The notes under the pieces are model-generated. The model was given only the letters and a program-made list of their open reading frames with translations. It had not been told where the DNA came from and ran no database searches. A program made the translations under genes and the position numbers. This document shows positions 32,113-39,755 of a stretch of DNA of 39,763 bases, piece after piece. Where the stretch lies: the NCBI GenBank assembly GCA_028823995.1, contig JAPPFD010000006.1, positions 152,995-192,757 on the forward strand, written 5' to 3'. Numbering within the stretch: the stretch's first letter is position 1; each line of letters starts with the position of its first letter. Source of the DNA: a bacterium. Lineage in GTDB: Bacteria > Actinomycetota > Acidimicrobiia > Spongiisociales > ZC4RG35.

Positions 32113-32688
32113 TCATGTCCCGTCCGGGCCAAGAAAGTTGGCCAGCAGCCTCTTCCCCTCGGCGGTGAGGATGCTTTCGGGATGGAACTGCACGCCGGTC
32201 ACGGGAAGGGACCGGTGGCGCACTCCTTGGATTACCCCGTCCTCGCTCCAGGCGCAGGCTTCCAGTTCGGGAGGGAGCACAGTGATGGCCAAGGAGTGGT
32301 AGCGGGTAGCAGTGAACGGGTTCTCACACCCACCGAAAACCCCCTTTTCGTCATGGCGGATGGGAGAGGTCTTGCCATGGCGAGGCTCGGGCGCCGGACC
32401 CACTTCGCCACCGTATGCCACCGCTATCGCCTGGTGACCCAGGCACACCCCCAACGTAGGAACGCGGTCCTCGAAGGCCTTCACGTAGTCGATCGAGAAA
32501 CCGGCGTTTTCGGGACGCCCCGGGCCCGGAGAGATCACCAGCCTGTCCACATCCCACCCCGCGGCCTCGGCCGCGGGAACCACATCGCTTCTCACCACCC
32601 TCGGCTCGGCGCCCAACTCTCCCAGGTACTGCGCCAAATTGAAGGTGAACGAGTCGTAGTTGTCGAGAATCAAGACCCGCATAGCCAC
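32113..32688 (-). CDS. Anthranilate/aminodeoxychorismate synthase glutaminase (TrpG/PabA)
   Basis: Class I glutamine amidotransferase supplying ammonia to chorismate-using synthases of tryptophan or folate synthesis. The 191 residues (from GTG 32688; ATG 32682 also possible) contain ILDNYDSFTFNLAQYLG, SPGPGRPENAG, the nucleophile C82 in GVCLGHQ, RYHSL, and the catalytic His and Glu in QFHPES. No trpE or pabB gene is adjacent, so TrpG and PabA cannot be told apart. Divergent from crgA, an arrangement also seen around trpG and crgA in mycobacteria. Confidence 0.9.
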   Translation of the reverse strand: MAMRVLILDNYDSFTFNLAQYLGELGAEPRVVRSDVVPAAEAAGWDVDRLVISPGPGRPENAGFSIDYVKAFEDRVPTLGVCLGHQAIAVAYGGEVGPAPEPRHGKTSPIRHDEKGVFGGCENPFTATRYHSLAITVLPPELEACAWSEDGVIQGVRHRSLPVTGVQFHPESILTAEGKRLLANFLGPDGT

Positions 32689-32816
32689 TCGTTTAGCTTA
32701 ATGAGCCGCCCCGTCGGGTATCCCCTCCGCGGCCCCCCAAGCCCGGTCCTCCCGATCGGTGCCGTTTCACCCGCTCGCCGGCCCGCACCGGATCCGCTAT
32801 TCTTCCCGAGGGAAAC

Positions 32817-33053
32817 ATGCCTGTCTCCAAGAAACGCAAGGGCGCACGATCCCGCCAGCCCACCCCTCCCCGCAACCCGGTGAAGGCGGCCGCGCCCTCC
32901 CCCCGCTGGTATGTGATCACTATGGCCGGCCTCATGGGAGCGGGCCTGGTCCTGGTGCTGCTGCGCTTCGTGCTGGGTCTTGATCAGCTGTGGCTGGTGG
33001 GCGGCCTGGCGTTGATCGCGGTCGGGTTTCTCATGACCACCGGCTACCGCTAG
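32817..33053 (+). CDS. crgA: Cell division protein CrgA
   Basis: Small actinobacterial membrane protein that interacts with FtsZ and septal proteins and coordinates division with peptidoglycan synthesis. The 78 residues match CrgA: a basic N-terminus starting MPVSKKRK, a Pro-rich stretch, PSPRWYVITMAGLM, and two transmembrane helices (about 32-52 and 58-75) ending in TGYR. GAGGG lies five bases before ATG 32817 and TATTCT at 32798-32803 may be its -10 box. The stop overlaps the convergent zinc-ribbon gene by four bases. Confidence 0.9.
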   Translation: MPVSKKRKGARSRQPTPPRNPVKAAAPSPRWYVITMAGLMGAGLVLVLLRFVLGLDQLWLVGGLALIAVGFLMTTGYR

Positions 33054-33310
33054 CTCGAGGTTTCCGGCCTCCAAACCGCAACCATCTCCTCGCGGCAGTG
33101 GCGGGGGGGCGAAGTCTCCGAGACACTGGCGATCCTGACAGTCAGTTCGGTCCCGCACAGGGTGCACCGGTAGTCCTGGTAGGCCTCTACCACCGAGGCG
33201 GGGTCCGGCTGGCCGGGCGCCGCCGCCAGGGCCCGCAGAAACCATAGGCACAGCCGCCACACCACCACCCCGATCAACAGGGCGATGCCCAGGTTGACCA
33301 GGCTGATCAA
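33050..33310 (-). CDS. Small membrane protein with zinc ribbon
   Basis: Unnamed 86-residue protein with one N-terminal hydrophobic helix (about 5-28) and a cytoplasmic or extracytoplasmic tail bearing C49-x2-C52 and H71-C72, a CxxC...HC ribbon that probably binds zinc. The sequence around it (DYRCTLCGTELTVRI) resembles the rubredoxin/FmdB-like ribbons of unknown role. It sits 22 bp downstream of the thiolase gene and could be read from it, and its 3' end overlaps crgA. No function can be assigned. Confidence 0.65.
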   Translation of the reverse strand: MISLVNLGIALLIGVVVWRLCLWFLRALAAAPGQPDPASVVEAYQDYRCTLCGTELTVRIASVSETSPPRHCREEMVAVWRPETSS

Positions 33311-33332
33311 CGCCGAGCCATGCCCGGTCCCG

Positions 33333-34508
33333 TCAGAGCTTCTCGATGATGGTGGCGTTGGCCATCCCGCCGCCCTCGCACATCGACAGCAGCCCGTAGC
33401 GGGTGTCGGTCCTGACCATTTCGTGGACCAGGGTGGTTAGGAGCCTCGCCCCGGAAGCCCCCAGCGGGTGACCGAGGGCGATGGCGCCTCCGTTGACATT
33501 GGTGCGGCCCCACAGTCCGTCAACATCACTGCCTCCGTGCTCTGCCCTCCAGGCCCCCACCACCGACGAGAACGCCTCGTTGATCTCGAAAAGCCCGATG
33601 TCGTCGATGGTCAGGCCGGCGCGTTCCAGCACCTTGGTGGTGGCGGGAATCGGCCCGGTGAGCATCATCACCGGATCCACGCCCGCCAGGGCGAAAGAGA
33701 CAAACCGCGCCATGGGCTCCAGGTTGAGGCGGGACGCCTGCTCCTCGCTCATGATCAGCACGGCCGCCGAGCCGTCGGAGATCTGAGATGAGTTGCCCGC
33801 GGTTATCTTCCCATCGACCTTGAAGGCGGAAGGGAGTCCTGCAAGCGCCTCCATGCTGGTGGACCGGCGTATACCCTCATCGACGCTCATCATCTCGTCG
33901 GAGCCTCCGACGGAGACTCTCACCGGCTGGATCTGGGACTCAAAACGCCCTTCGTCGGTGGCCCGGACGGCTCTCTGATGGGAGAGAAGCGAGATCTGAT
34001 CGAGCTCCTCGCGGCTCAGCCCCCACTTGTCGGCGACCATCTCCGCCGAGATTCCCTGGGGAACCAGCCCGTTGGCATAGCGCTCCATCACCAGGGGTCC
34101 GAAGGGAAGCCCCGGCCCAAGCTCTGCGGTTACCCCCATCGGCACCCGGGTCATCGACTCCACTCCGGCCGCTATTACCACGTCGTAGGCGCCGGCCATA
34201 ACACCCTGCGCTGCGAAGTGCGCGGCCTGCTGGGACGAACCGCATTGCCGATCGATGGTCACCCCCACCACATCTTCGGGGAACCCGGCCGCCAATGCGG
34301 AGTTGCGGGCTATGTTCAGCCCCTGTTCCCCGGTCTGGCTGACACAGCCGCTGATCACGTCCTCCACCAATCCCGGATCCAGATCGTTGCGCTCCATGAG
34401 AGCAGCAAGGGGAATGGCCGCCAGATCAACCGCGTGGATCCCGGACAGCTTTCCTTTGCGCCTACCTGCCGGGGTGCGGACCGCATCTACGATTACAGCC
34501 GAATTCAT
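33333..34508 (-). CDS. Acetyl-CoA C-acyltransferase (thiolase)
   Basis: Thiolase of fatty acid degradation or acetoacetyl-CoA synthesis. The 391 residues match the degradative class: nucleophile C89 in DRQCGSSQQA, INEAFSSVV, the catalytic His in GHPLGASGAR, and the second Cys in SMCEGGGMANA. ATG 34508 is preceded by two purine-rich runs (GAGAGGAG, CAGGAG); the nearer one abuts the ATG, so the former probably acts. TATTCT at 34560-34565 (minus strand) is a candidate -10 box. The gene is not next to other beta-oxidation genes, so chain length and direction are open. Confidence 0.92.
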   Translation of the reverse strand: MNSAVIVDAVRTPAGRRKGKLSGIHAVDLAAIPLAALMERNDLDPGLVEDVISGCVSQTGEQGLNIARNSALAAGFPEDVVGVTIDRQCGSSQQAAHFAAQGVMAGAYDVVIAAGVESMTRVPMGVTAELGPGLPFGPLVMERYANGLVPQGISAEMVADKWGLSREELDQISLLSHQRAVRATDEGRFESQIQPVRVSVGGSDEMMSVDEGIRRSTSMEALAGLPSAFKVDGKITAGNSSQISDGSAAVLIMSEEQASRLNLEPMARFVSFALAGVDPVMMLTGPIPATTKVLERAGLTIDDIGLFEINEAFSSVVGAWRAEHGGSDVDGLWGRTNVNGGAIALGHPLGASGARLLTTLVHEMVRTDTRYGLLSMCEGGGMANATIIEKL

Positions 34509-34831
34509 CTCCTGTGCTCCTCTCGGTTTCTTTGTCGGGGCGTGGAGACGATGGGATTTAGAATACCCAGCTAGACAAAGGGTTTTACCAACTTATCCCA
34601 CACAGCATCCCACAGTGTTTTGGGTAACCGCTCACACGATCCCGATCGTCTACAAGGGAGATTACATCGGTTGAGCGGCCTGTTCGCCAATATAGGGGCA
34701 TCCCAGAGCAAATAGTCTCCGGGGAGGCGGCAAGGAGTCGCAGATGGTCCGAGATGACTTCGTCCACCCCCACCAACCACGGGTCCGTCCCTGAAGCCTC
34801 TCATTCTGGTCTGTCCCGCCATGTTGAGGCT
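34509..34831 (-). other. 323-bp intergenic stretch with a possible gene remnant
   Basis: The region between the thiolase start and the doc stop holds the thiolase promoter area (TATTCT at 34560) and, on the minus strand, an open frame at 34585-34800. Its translation looks protein-like in the middle (VDEVISDHLRLLAASPETI, then MPLYWRTGR), has no good start codon, and is preceded by an in-frame stop. I cannot name it. It could be the end of a decayed gene next to the toxin-antitoxin pair, or chance. Confidence 0.25.
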
Positions 34832-35230
34832 CTATACCAGATAGTGGAGGTGCTTCCCCACCAGGTCCGTCAACTGCTCCTCGTCCAATTGGTGGGATGC
34901 GTAACCCAGCATCATCCAGGCCGCTACGTCTGTGTCGCAGGCCAAGACCCATCCATTGAGTATTGCGAAGAGATTGGCCGTTCCCCACCCGGTGCGCTTG
35001 TTCCCGTCAAAGAAAGGATGGATTTGTACAACGCTCGCCGCATAGCACGCCGTCAGCCGAGCAATGTCGTTCGTGTCCTCGTAGAACCTGATGTGCCTTG
35101 GCCTAAAGATCGCCTGTTCCAGGAGTCCCTCGCTGCGCAACCCGAAGCGGCCGCCATGCAACTCTATAGCCCGTTCATGGATATCCAAGACATCCTCGAT
35201 AGGGATCCAGATCGGTTCCTCTCCCTCCAT
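34832..35230 (-). CDS. doc: Doc-family toxin (Fic fold)
   Basis: Death-on-curing family protein; the characterised Doc toxin phosphorylates EF-Tu and stops translation. The 132 residues contain the diagnostic Fic-fold loop HPFFDGNKRTG (71-81), which follows the Doc form (GNKR) rather than the AMP-transferring Fic form (GNGRxxR). Preceding it are ALELHGG-like AIELHGGRFGLRSEGLLEQA (21-40) and, after it, ANLFAILNGW, as in other Doc proteins. ATG 35230 starts 22 bp after a 57-codon ORF that is probably its antitoxin. Both are transcribed away from the large restriction-modification gene. Confidence 0.87.
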   Translation of the reverse strand: MEGEEPIWIPIEDVLDIHERAIELHGGRFGLRSEGLLEQAIFRPRHIRFYEDTNDIARLTACYAASVVQIHPFFDGNKRTGWGTANLFAILNGWVLACDTDVAAWMMLGYASHQLDEEQLTDLVGKHLHYLV

Positions 35231-35252
35231 ATCCTCACCTATTAGAGCGGGA

Positions 35253-35426
35253 TCAGGCGTCCGCGAGGATCTGGAGTAAATCCCTGTCTCTGTCGAATAT
35301 CATGCCGATAGCGTCCCGCCGCTCCTCTTTGGTCAGAGGTTCTTCCCGCAGCCGCAAGCGGTTCTCCACTCGGTACCGCCGCTCCTCCTCCGGCGTCCTT
35401 CCGTTGGGAATCAGATTGTCGTCCAT
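35253..35426 (-). CDS. 57-residue ORF upstream of doc, candidate antitoxin
   Basis: Small ORF (ATG 35426, TGA 35253-35255) ending 22 bp before the doc start, the usual place and size of an antitoxin gene. The peptide starts MDDNLIPNGRTPEEERRYRV, is strongly charged (many Arg and Glu) and predicted helical in the middle, and ends with an acidic-hydrophobic segment (IFDRDRDLLQILADA). I see no Phd/YefM-type fold, so if it is the antitoxin it may belong to another family. The ATG has only a weak GAG upstream. The ORF is bounded by an in-frame stop upstream, with no other ATG. Co-directional and close to doc; function inferred from context only. Confidence 0.55.
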   Translation of the reverse strand: MDDNLIPNGRTPEEERRYRVENRLRLREEPLTKEERRDAIGMIFDRDRDLLQILADA

Positions 35427-35452
35427 GGCATTCTCGCTGGTCGGTGATAGGG

Positions 35453-35493
35453 AGTGTACACTTACATCCTACCCCTGTCCTGGTCATAGGCAA
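35453..35493 (-). promoter_or_regulatory. Promoter and operator candidate of the antitoxin-doc operon
   Basis: On the minus strand TTGCCT (35488-35493) and TAGGAT (35466-35471) are 16 bp apart, placing a start site near 35459. That point lies inside the perfect palindrome AGTGTACACT (35453-35462), an expected position for an autoregulating antitoxin. The 72-bp region is shared with the divergent restriction-modification gene, whose start at 35499 is only 37 bases away. Confidence 0.4.
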
Positions 35494-35498
35494 GCGTT

Positions 35499-38400
35499 TT
35501 GGCACCTCTTAAGTTCGACTCTGAAACGGTAGCGGCTGACACTGTTTCTGTTATGGATGACGCGCTGGCCAAGCTCAAAGAGCACGCGCAGCAGGTGACC
35601 GATGGCCGCTGGTTGGAAGACCTGACCGAGGATGTGGCGCCGCATGTCCGGGAGTGGAACGTGGACGGATGCTGGCGTTGGGAGGACTGGCCCGACCGCG
35701 ATAGGGTGATGCCGGAGGGCACTCCTGCTGTCGATGTGGGGATTGACCTCGTGGCTCGCCGCCGCGACGATAAGGGATGGATCGCTATTCAGGTCAAGGC
35801 CCGGCAACTGGACCCGTGGGGTGAGGGCAAGCGGGTCAAATCTAGCGAGATGAACAAGTTTTTGGCTGCCGCGGCGAACCGCGTTGTTTGGCAAGAGCGG
35901 TGGCTGGTGGTCAACGGCGCGGTTCCGCTGGGTGGGTATTCTCCCGGCAAGGTCAGGATGTCTGGCGCTCCGGTGAAGGTGGTGAATGTTGCCCAGGCTG
36001 TCGAGTCGCAACGGGCCGCGGTGGCGGCGGACAGCGAACACGATCCGTGTCCTCATTGCCAGGCCGGTATCGCTGGCGAGGGGCGTCCTGTCCAGACACG
36101 GTCGTGTATGCAACGAGAAGCGGTCCAAACGGCTGTGAAACGCCTCCGCGCCAACGAACAGGCCGACGAGAACAACATCCCACGGGGCGAAGCGAGAGGT
36201 CGGATAGTTCTCCCCTGCGGCACGGGCAAGACACGCATCGCTTTAAGGATCACAGAGGAATTGACCTATCCCGGTGAACTGTCGGTGGTGTTGTGCCCGT
36301 CAATAGCCCTGGTGGCGCAGATACGACGCGAGTTCCTTCGGCACACCACGGTTCCGATGAGGATGCTGGCTGTGTGTTCCGATAAGGGTGTAGCCATCGA
36401 CGACGAGAAAGTTGCCAACAGCGATGACGCCACCCTTGACAGGGGGTTGGCGACCACCGAGGAAATCAAGGGTTGCCCGGTCACCACAGACCCCGGGCTG
36501 ATTGCCGAGTGGATACGGCAACGGCGTGACGGTCCCGTCGGGGGGTCGGTGAGCGTGATTTTTGGGACTTACCAGTCGGCGTCGCGCGTCGCGGAGGGAG
36601 TGAGACTGGCTGACGCCGCCGACGGGTTCAAGGTGCTGATCTGCGACGAGGCGCATCGCACCGCGGGGGTCAGACGACGCAGACGCCCCGCGGGGGCCGA
36701 AGAGAGGCTGCGGGAGTTCACCTTGTGCCACGACCGGGACGCTTTCCCCGCGTCGTACCGTGTGTATCAGACGGCCACACCCCGAATCTATGGGGACAAC
36801 CCCGCGATGCAGACCGTCCGTCGCAAACCCGAGTTCGTGATTCGTGACATGGACGACCAAGAAACGTTCGGGGTGGAGCTGTACCGCCGTTCCTACATTG
36901 ACGCGGTCCGGAACGGGTGGCTGTCGGACTATCGGATTATCGCTATGGCCGTGGGCGGGCAGGAAGCTACCAGCATCGCCAACGCGCTGGTCAAAGAAGC
37001 CGACGAGCAGGCAGCGCTCGATGCCGAAACGGGTTCACGGTCCGTTCGTACCGCCACGAGGCTGCCCAGCACCGGGGACTACCTGAAAGGGATGGCGTTC
37101 GCTCTGGTGATGGGCGGCGGCGCGCTGGCTCCCGAGGGCGACCGGGTGCCGCTGCGGTCCTGCATCGGGTTCTTGAACACCATCGCCCGCAGCCAAACGA
37201 TGACCACTGTGCTGCAATCCGACCCGGTTCGGAAATGGGTAGCTAAACAAGTCGGGGAACCCGCCCCGACTTACACGTTGGAACATCTGGACGCTTCATC
37301 CCCGGTGGCCAAACGCGACGAAGCGAAACGCAGACTCGCCATCGCCGAAGACGACAAACCGCACAGTGTGCTGAATGTCGGGATTTTCGGGGAGGGAACC
37401 GACTCTCCGTCGCTATCCGCGGTTGCGTTCCTCGAACCGCGGAAGTCACCGATCGATGTTGTGCAGGCCGTCGGACGGGCGATGCGCCGAGCGGCTGGGA
37501 AAACCATTGGGTATATCGTCGTGCCGGTCGTTATTCCCCCCGGTGTTGACGCCGAACATCACCTCGCAGTGAGCGACAAACACGAGGGCTGGCGTGAACT
37601 GGGAGACATTCTCCAAGCGTTACGTGCCCACGACAAACGCATCGAGGACGCCCTACCGGAAATGTTGACCATCCAACTACCACCGGATGAACCACCCGCG
37701 CTGGACCTGGTGTTGAAAACCGTTGTGGCGATCGGCAGGCAAGACCGGACCCGTCTGGAATACGCGGTAGTGACCAGCAACAGCATCGACGACGCCGAGG
37801 ACATCGCCCGACTCGCGGGGGCCGAGGGGCGACCCTTGTTGGACTACCCCAACACAGAACAGTTCAACGAAGGCCTGTGGGCCGACCCTGGGGACGAACC
37901 AACCTCGCTGATCGTCCACGCCGAAAGAGCCGACGGCACCACAGTGACCCGTGCGGACACAGTAGCCCGCCGCCGGACCACCCGAACTGGGCCGCTGGGG
38001 CGGGTCAATCCGGCTGGGACCAGACGACGCGCCCGCCAAGTCGCCCAAGGAGAACGCGGGTGGCCATTACCCGATCCGGAGGAACGGAAACGCACGCAGG
38101 AGGAACGGGAACGGATACGGGAGGAACGCCGGGCGGCAAAACTAGCCGCTTTCGAGGCCCATATTCAAGGGGTGCTGGTCGACCTGTCCGAAAGGATGGG
38201 TAACGGCATCGCGATGAACCTCCTCACGAAATCCGGTCTCACAGGCAACAAAGTACAGCGAGATCTAAACCTGTTGGATGCCGCTGTCACCGAAGCGGCG
38301 CGGTACCTTCACGACGAAGGGGCCCTCGCCGCCGCGTTGGACACCCACTTTGGTCTCGACAACCTGTCTGTGCCCAAGCAGGGCAAGCCCCGAGCCGACG

Positions 38401-39755
38401 GTTCAACCATCGCTGCGTTGCTGTGGATGAACGCCGCGATGCTGCACCAGCGCGTCCACGCCGGCGGGTGGCTCGGGCGCAGAGGCATCGACTCCCTCGC
38501 GGAAGTCAAGACCTCCACCGAACCTGAAGAGGGACTCCGTGACTCGTGGAACGCTATAACCAGACAGGATTTCCTGCCCGTCATCGAACCGGCGGAACTG
38601 GCTCTGTCCACGGCGCGGCGGACCGGGCGCCTCGGGGGACTCCGCCGGGCGTTGCGTCACCTCGCCGCCGAAGCCGAGCAGATCGCGGAGATCTACGCCG
38701 ACATGGGCACCGACCACGCCGGTGCACTATTCAACAAAGTGATGGGCGACCAGTCCTCCGACGGGGCGTTCTTCACCCGCCCGGTCGCGGCGGACATCAC
38801 CGCGAGGCTCGCGCTCTACGCGGTTGACCCCCACAACACGTTGGACTGGACCCACCCGGACGTTTGGCACGACCACAAAACCGTCGACCTGGCATGCGGA
38901 TCGGGAACATTGCTCACCGCGGTTATGACCGAGATGAAACGCCGCGCCACGGCACGAGGCGCCGGGCCGGACCGCCTCGCGAGCCTGCAGAAAGTCGCCG
39001 TTGAAGAGACACTGAAAGGGCTCGACATCAACCCCGTGTCGCTTCAACTGGCGGCCACACAACTCATGGCGGGCAACACCGACGTGAAATACCGCCAAAT
39101 GGGACTTCACCTGATGCCCTACGGTCCCCAACCCGATGGGTCTGTCGCGGCGGGAACACCCGAACTTTTCGGCCGCCAGGACATCGTGAACGCGGGTCGC
39201 CTATTTGACGATGCCGCTACCTCCACCACAATCAGGACCGGCGCCGAACCCGACAGGGGGTTGGTGGGTCCCGAAATGGACGACGCCACCGAAGCTGCCC
39301 GCGATGCCCGCATCGTGATCATGAACCCGCCGTTCACCAACCGCGCGAAGATGGGCGAAAAGTTCCCTAAACCAGTCCAGCAGGCCCTCCGCCGCCGGAT
39401 GGACACTTTGGAAGGTTTCCTCCATAGTGCCGATCCTCGCCTTAGCGAGTTCCTGGACAAGAACTCGCTAGGGCCGCGGTTCGCGGCCCTAGCCGACCTT
39501 TGCCTGAAACGCCAGGACGGTGTGTTCGCAACGGTGATACCGACAACGGCGCTCACCAACCCGTCCGGCCTGCCCGAACGTTTGGAGCTCACCGCCCGGT
39601 TTCACATCCACACGATCCTCACCTGCCATCAGACTGGGAACATCAATCTCTCCCAGAACACCAACATCAACGAGAGCGTCGTCGTGCTGCGGCGACATAC
39701 CTTTGACGCCCCCTTACCTTGTTTGGTAGGCCCTGTGTGTGATGCTTGGGGCTGA
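35499..39755 (+). CDS. Single-polypeptide restriction-modification protein (Type ISP-like): nuclease-helicase-methylase, apparently 3'-truncated
   Basis: A 1418-residue multidomain defence protein. Domains: a Mrr/PD-(D/E)xK nuclease (about 40-165; D83 in VGIDLV, Q98-x-K100 in IQVKA); a CPHC plus Cys203 possible zinc site; an SF2 helicase with Walker A PCGTGKT (239-245), DEAH (383-386), TATPRIYG (425-432), and motif VI QAVGRAMR (656-663); a charged helical coupler (about 840-885); an N6-adenine methylase with FFTRP, motif I DLACGSG (1130-1136) and motif IV NPPF (1276-1279). This order matches Type ISP enzymes such as LlaGI, which nick or cut DNA after ATP-driven travel. The start is TTG 35499 or ATG 35553. 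Family-like sequence ends at about 39698 (LRRH), followed by 18 unrelated residues and a stop; the target-recognition domain is absent here, so the protein is truncated, rearranged, or interrupted at a contig end. Confidence 0.82.
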   Translation: MAPLKFDSETVAADTVSVMDDALAKLKEHAQQVTDGRWLEDLTEDVAPHVREWNVDGCWRWEDWPDRDRVMPEGTPAVDVGIDLVARRRDDKGWIAIQVKARQLDPWGEGKRVKSSEMNKFLAAAANRVVWQERWLVVNGAVPLGGYSPGKVRMSGAPVKVVNVAQAVESQRAAVAADSEHDPCPHCQAGIAGEGRPVQTRSCMQREAVQTAVKRLRANEQADENNIPRGEARGRIVLPCGTGKTRIALRITEELTYPGELSVVLCPSIALVAQIRREFLRHTTVPMRMLAVCSDKGVAIDDEKVANSDDATLDRGLATTEEIKGCPVTTDPGLIAEWIRQRRDGPVGGSVSVIFGTYQSASRVAEGVRLADAADGFKVLICDEAHRTAGVRRRRRPAGAEERLREFTLCHDRDAFPASYRVYQTATPRIYGDNPAMQTVRRKPEFVIRDMDDQETFGVELYRRSYIDAVRNGWLSDYRIIAMAVGGQEATSIANALVKEADEQAALDAETGSRSVRTATRLPSTGDYLKGMAFALVMGGGALAPEGDRVPLRSCIGFLNTIARSQTMTTVLQSDPVRKWVAKQVGEPAPTYTLEHLDASSPVAKRDEAKRRLAIAEDDKPHSVLNVGIFGEGTDSPSLSAVAFLEPRKSPIDVVQAVGRAMRRAAGKTIGYIVVPVVIPPGVDAEHHLAVSDKHEGWRELGDILQALRAHDKRIEDALPEMLTIQLPPDEPPALDLVLKTVVAIGRQDRTRLEYAVVTSNSIDDAEDIARLAGAEGRPLLDYPNTEQFNEGLWADPGDEPTSLIVHAERADGTTVTRADTVARRRTTRTGPLGRVNPAGTRRRARQVAQGERGWPLPDPEERKRTQEERERIREERRAAKLAAFEAHIQGVLVDLSERMGNGIAMNLLTKSGLTGNKVQRDLNLLDAAVTEAARYLHDEGALAAALDTHFGLDNLSVPKQGKPRADGSTIAALLWMNAAMLHQRVHAGGWLGRRGIDSLAEVKTSTEPEEGLRDSWNAITRQDFLPVIEPAELALSTARRTGRLGGLRRALRHLAAEAEQIAEIYADMGTDHAGALFNKVMGDQSSDGAFFTRPVAADITARLALYAVDPHNTLDWTHPDVWHDHKTVDLACGSGTLLTAVMTEMKRRATARGAGPDRLASLQKVAVEETLKGLDINPVSLQLAATQLMAGNTDVKYRQMGLHLMPYGPQPDGSVAAGTPELFGRQDIVNAGRLFDDAATSTTIRTGAEPDRGLVGPEMDDATEAARDARIVIMNPPFTNRAKMGEKFPKPVQQALRRRMDTLEGFLHSADPRLSEFLDKNSLGPRFAALADLCLKRQDGVFATVIPTTALTNPSGLPERLELTARFHIHTILTCHQTGNINLSQNTNINESVVVLRRHTFDAPLPCLVGPVCDAWG
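39443..39493. repeat. Two abutting perfect palindromes inside the methylase region
   Basis: First: TAGCGAGTTC (39443-39452) and GAACTCGCTA (39461-39470), 8-base loop. Second: GCTAGGGCCGCG (39467-39478) and CGCGGCCCTAGC (39482-39493), 3-base loop. The right arm of the first overlaps the left arm of the second by four bases, so the two hairpins cannot both form fully. Both lie inside coding sequence, shortly after the NPPF motif. Confidence 0.85.

Noticed and set aside
35242..35505. 87-codon minus-strand ORF upstream of doc.
   Set aside because: It is the other frame over the same DNA, of low-complexity composition; the 57-codon frame ends just before doc and looks more like an antitoxin.
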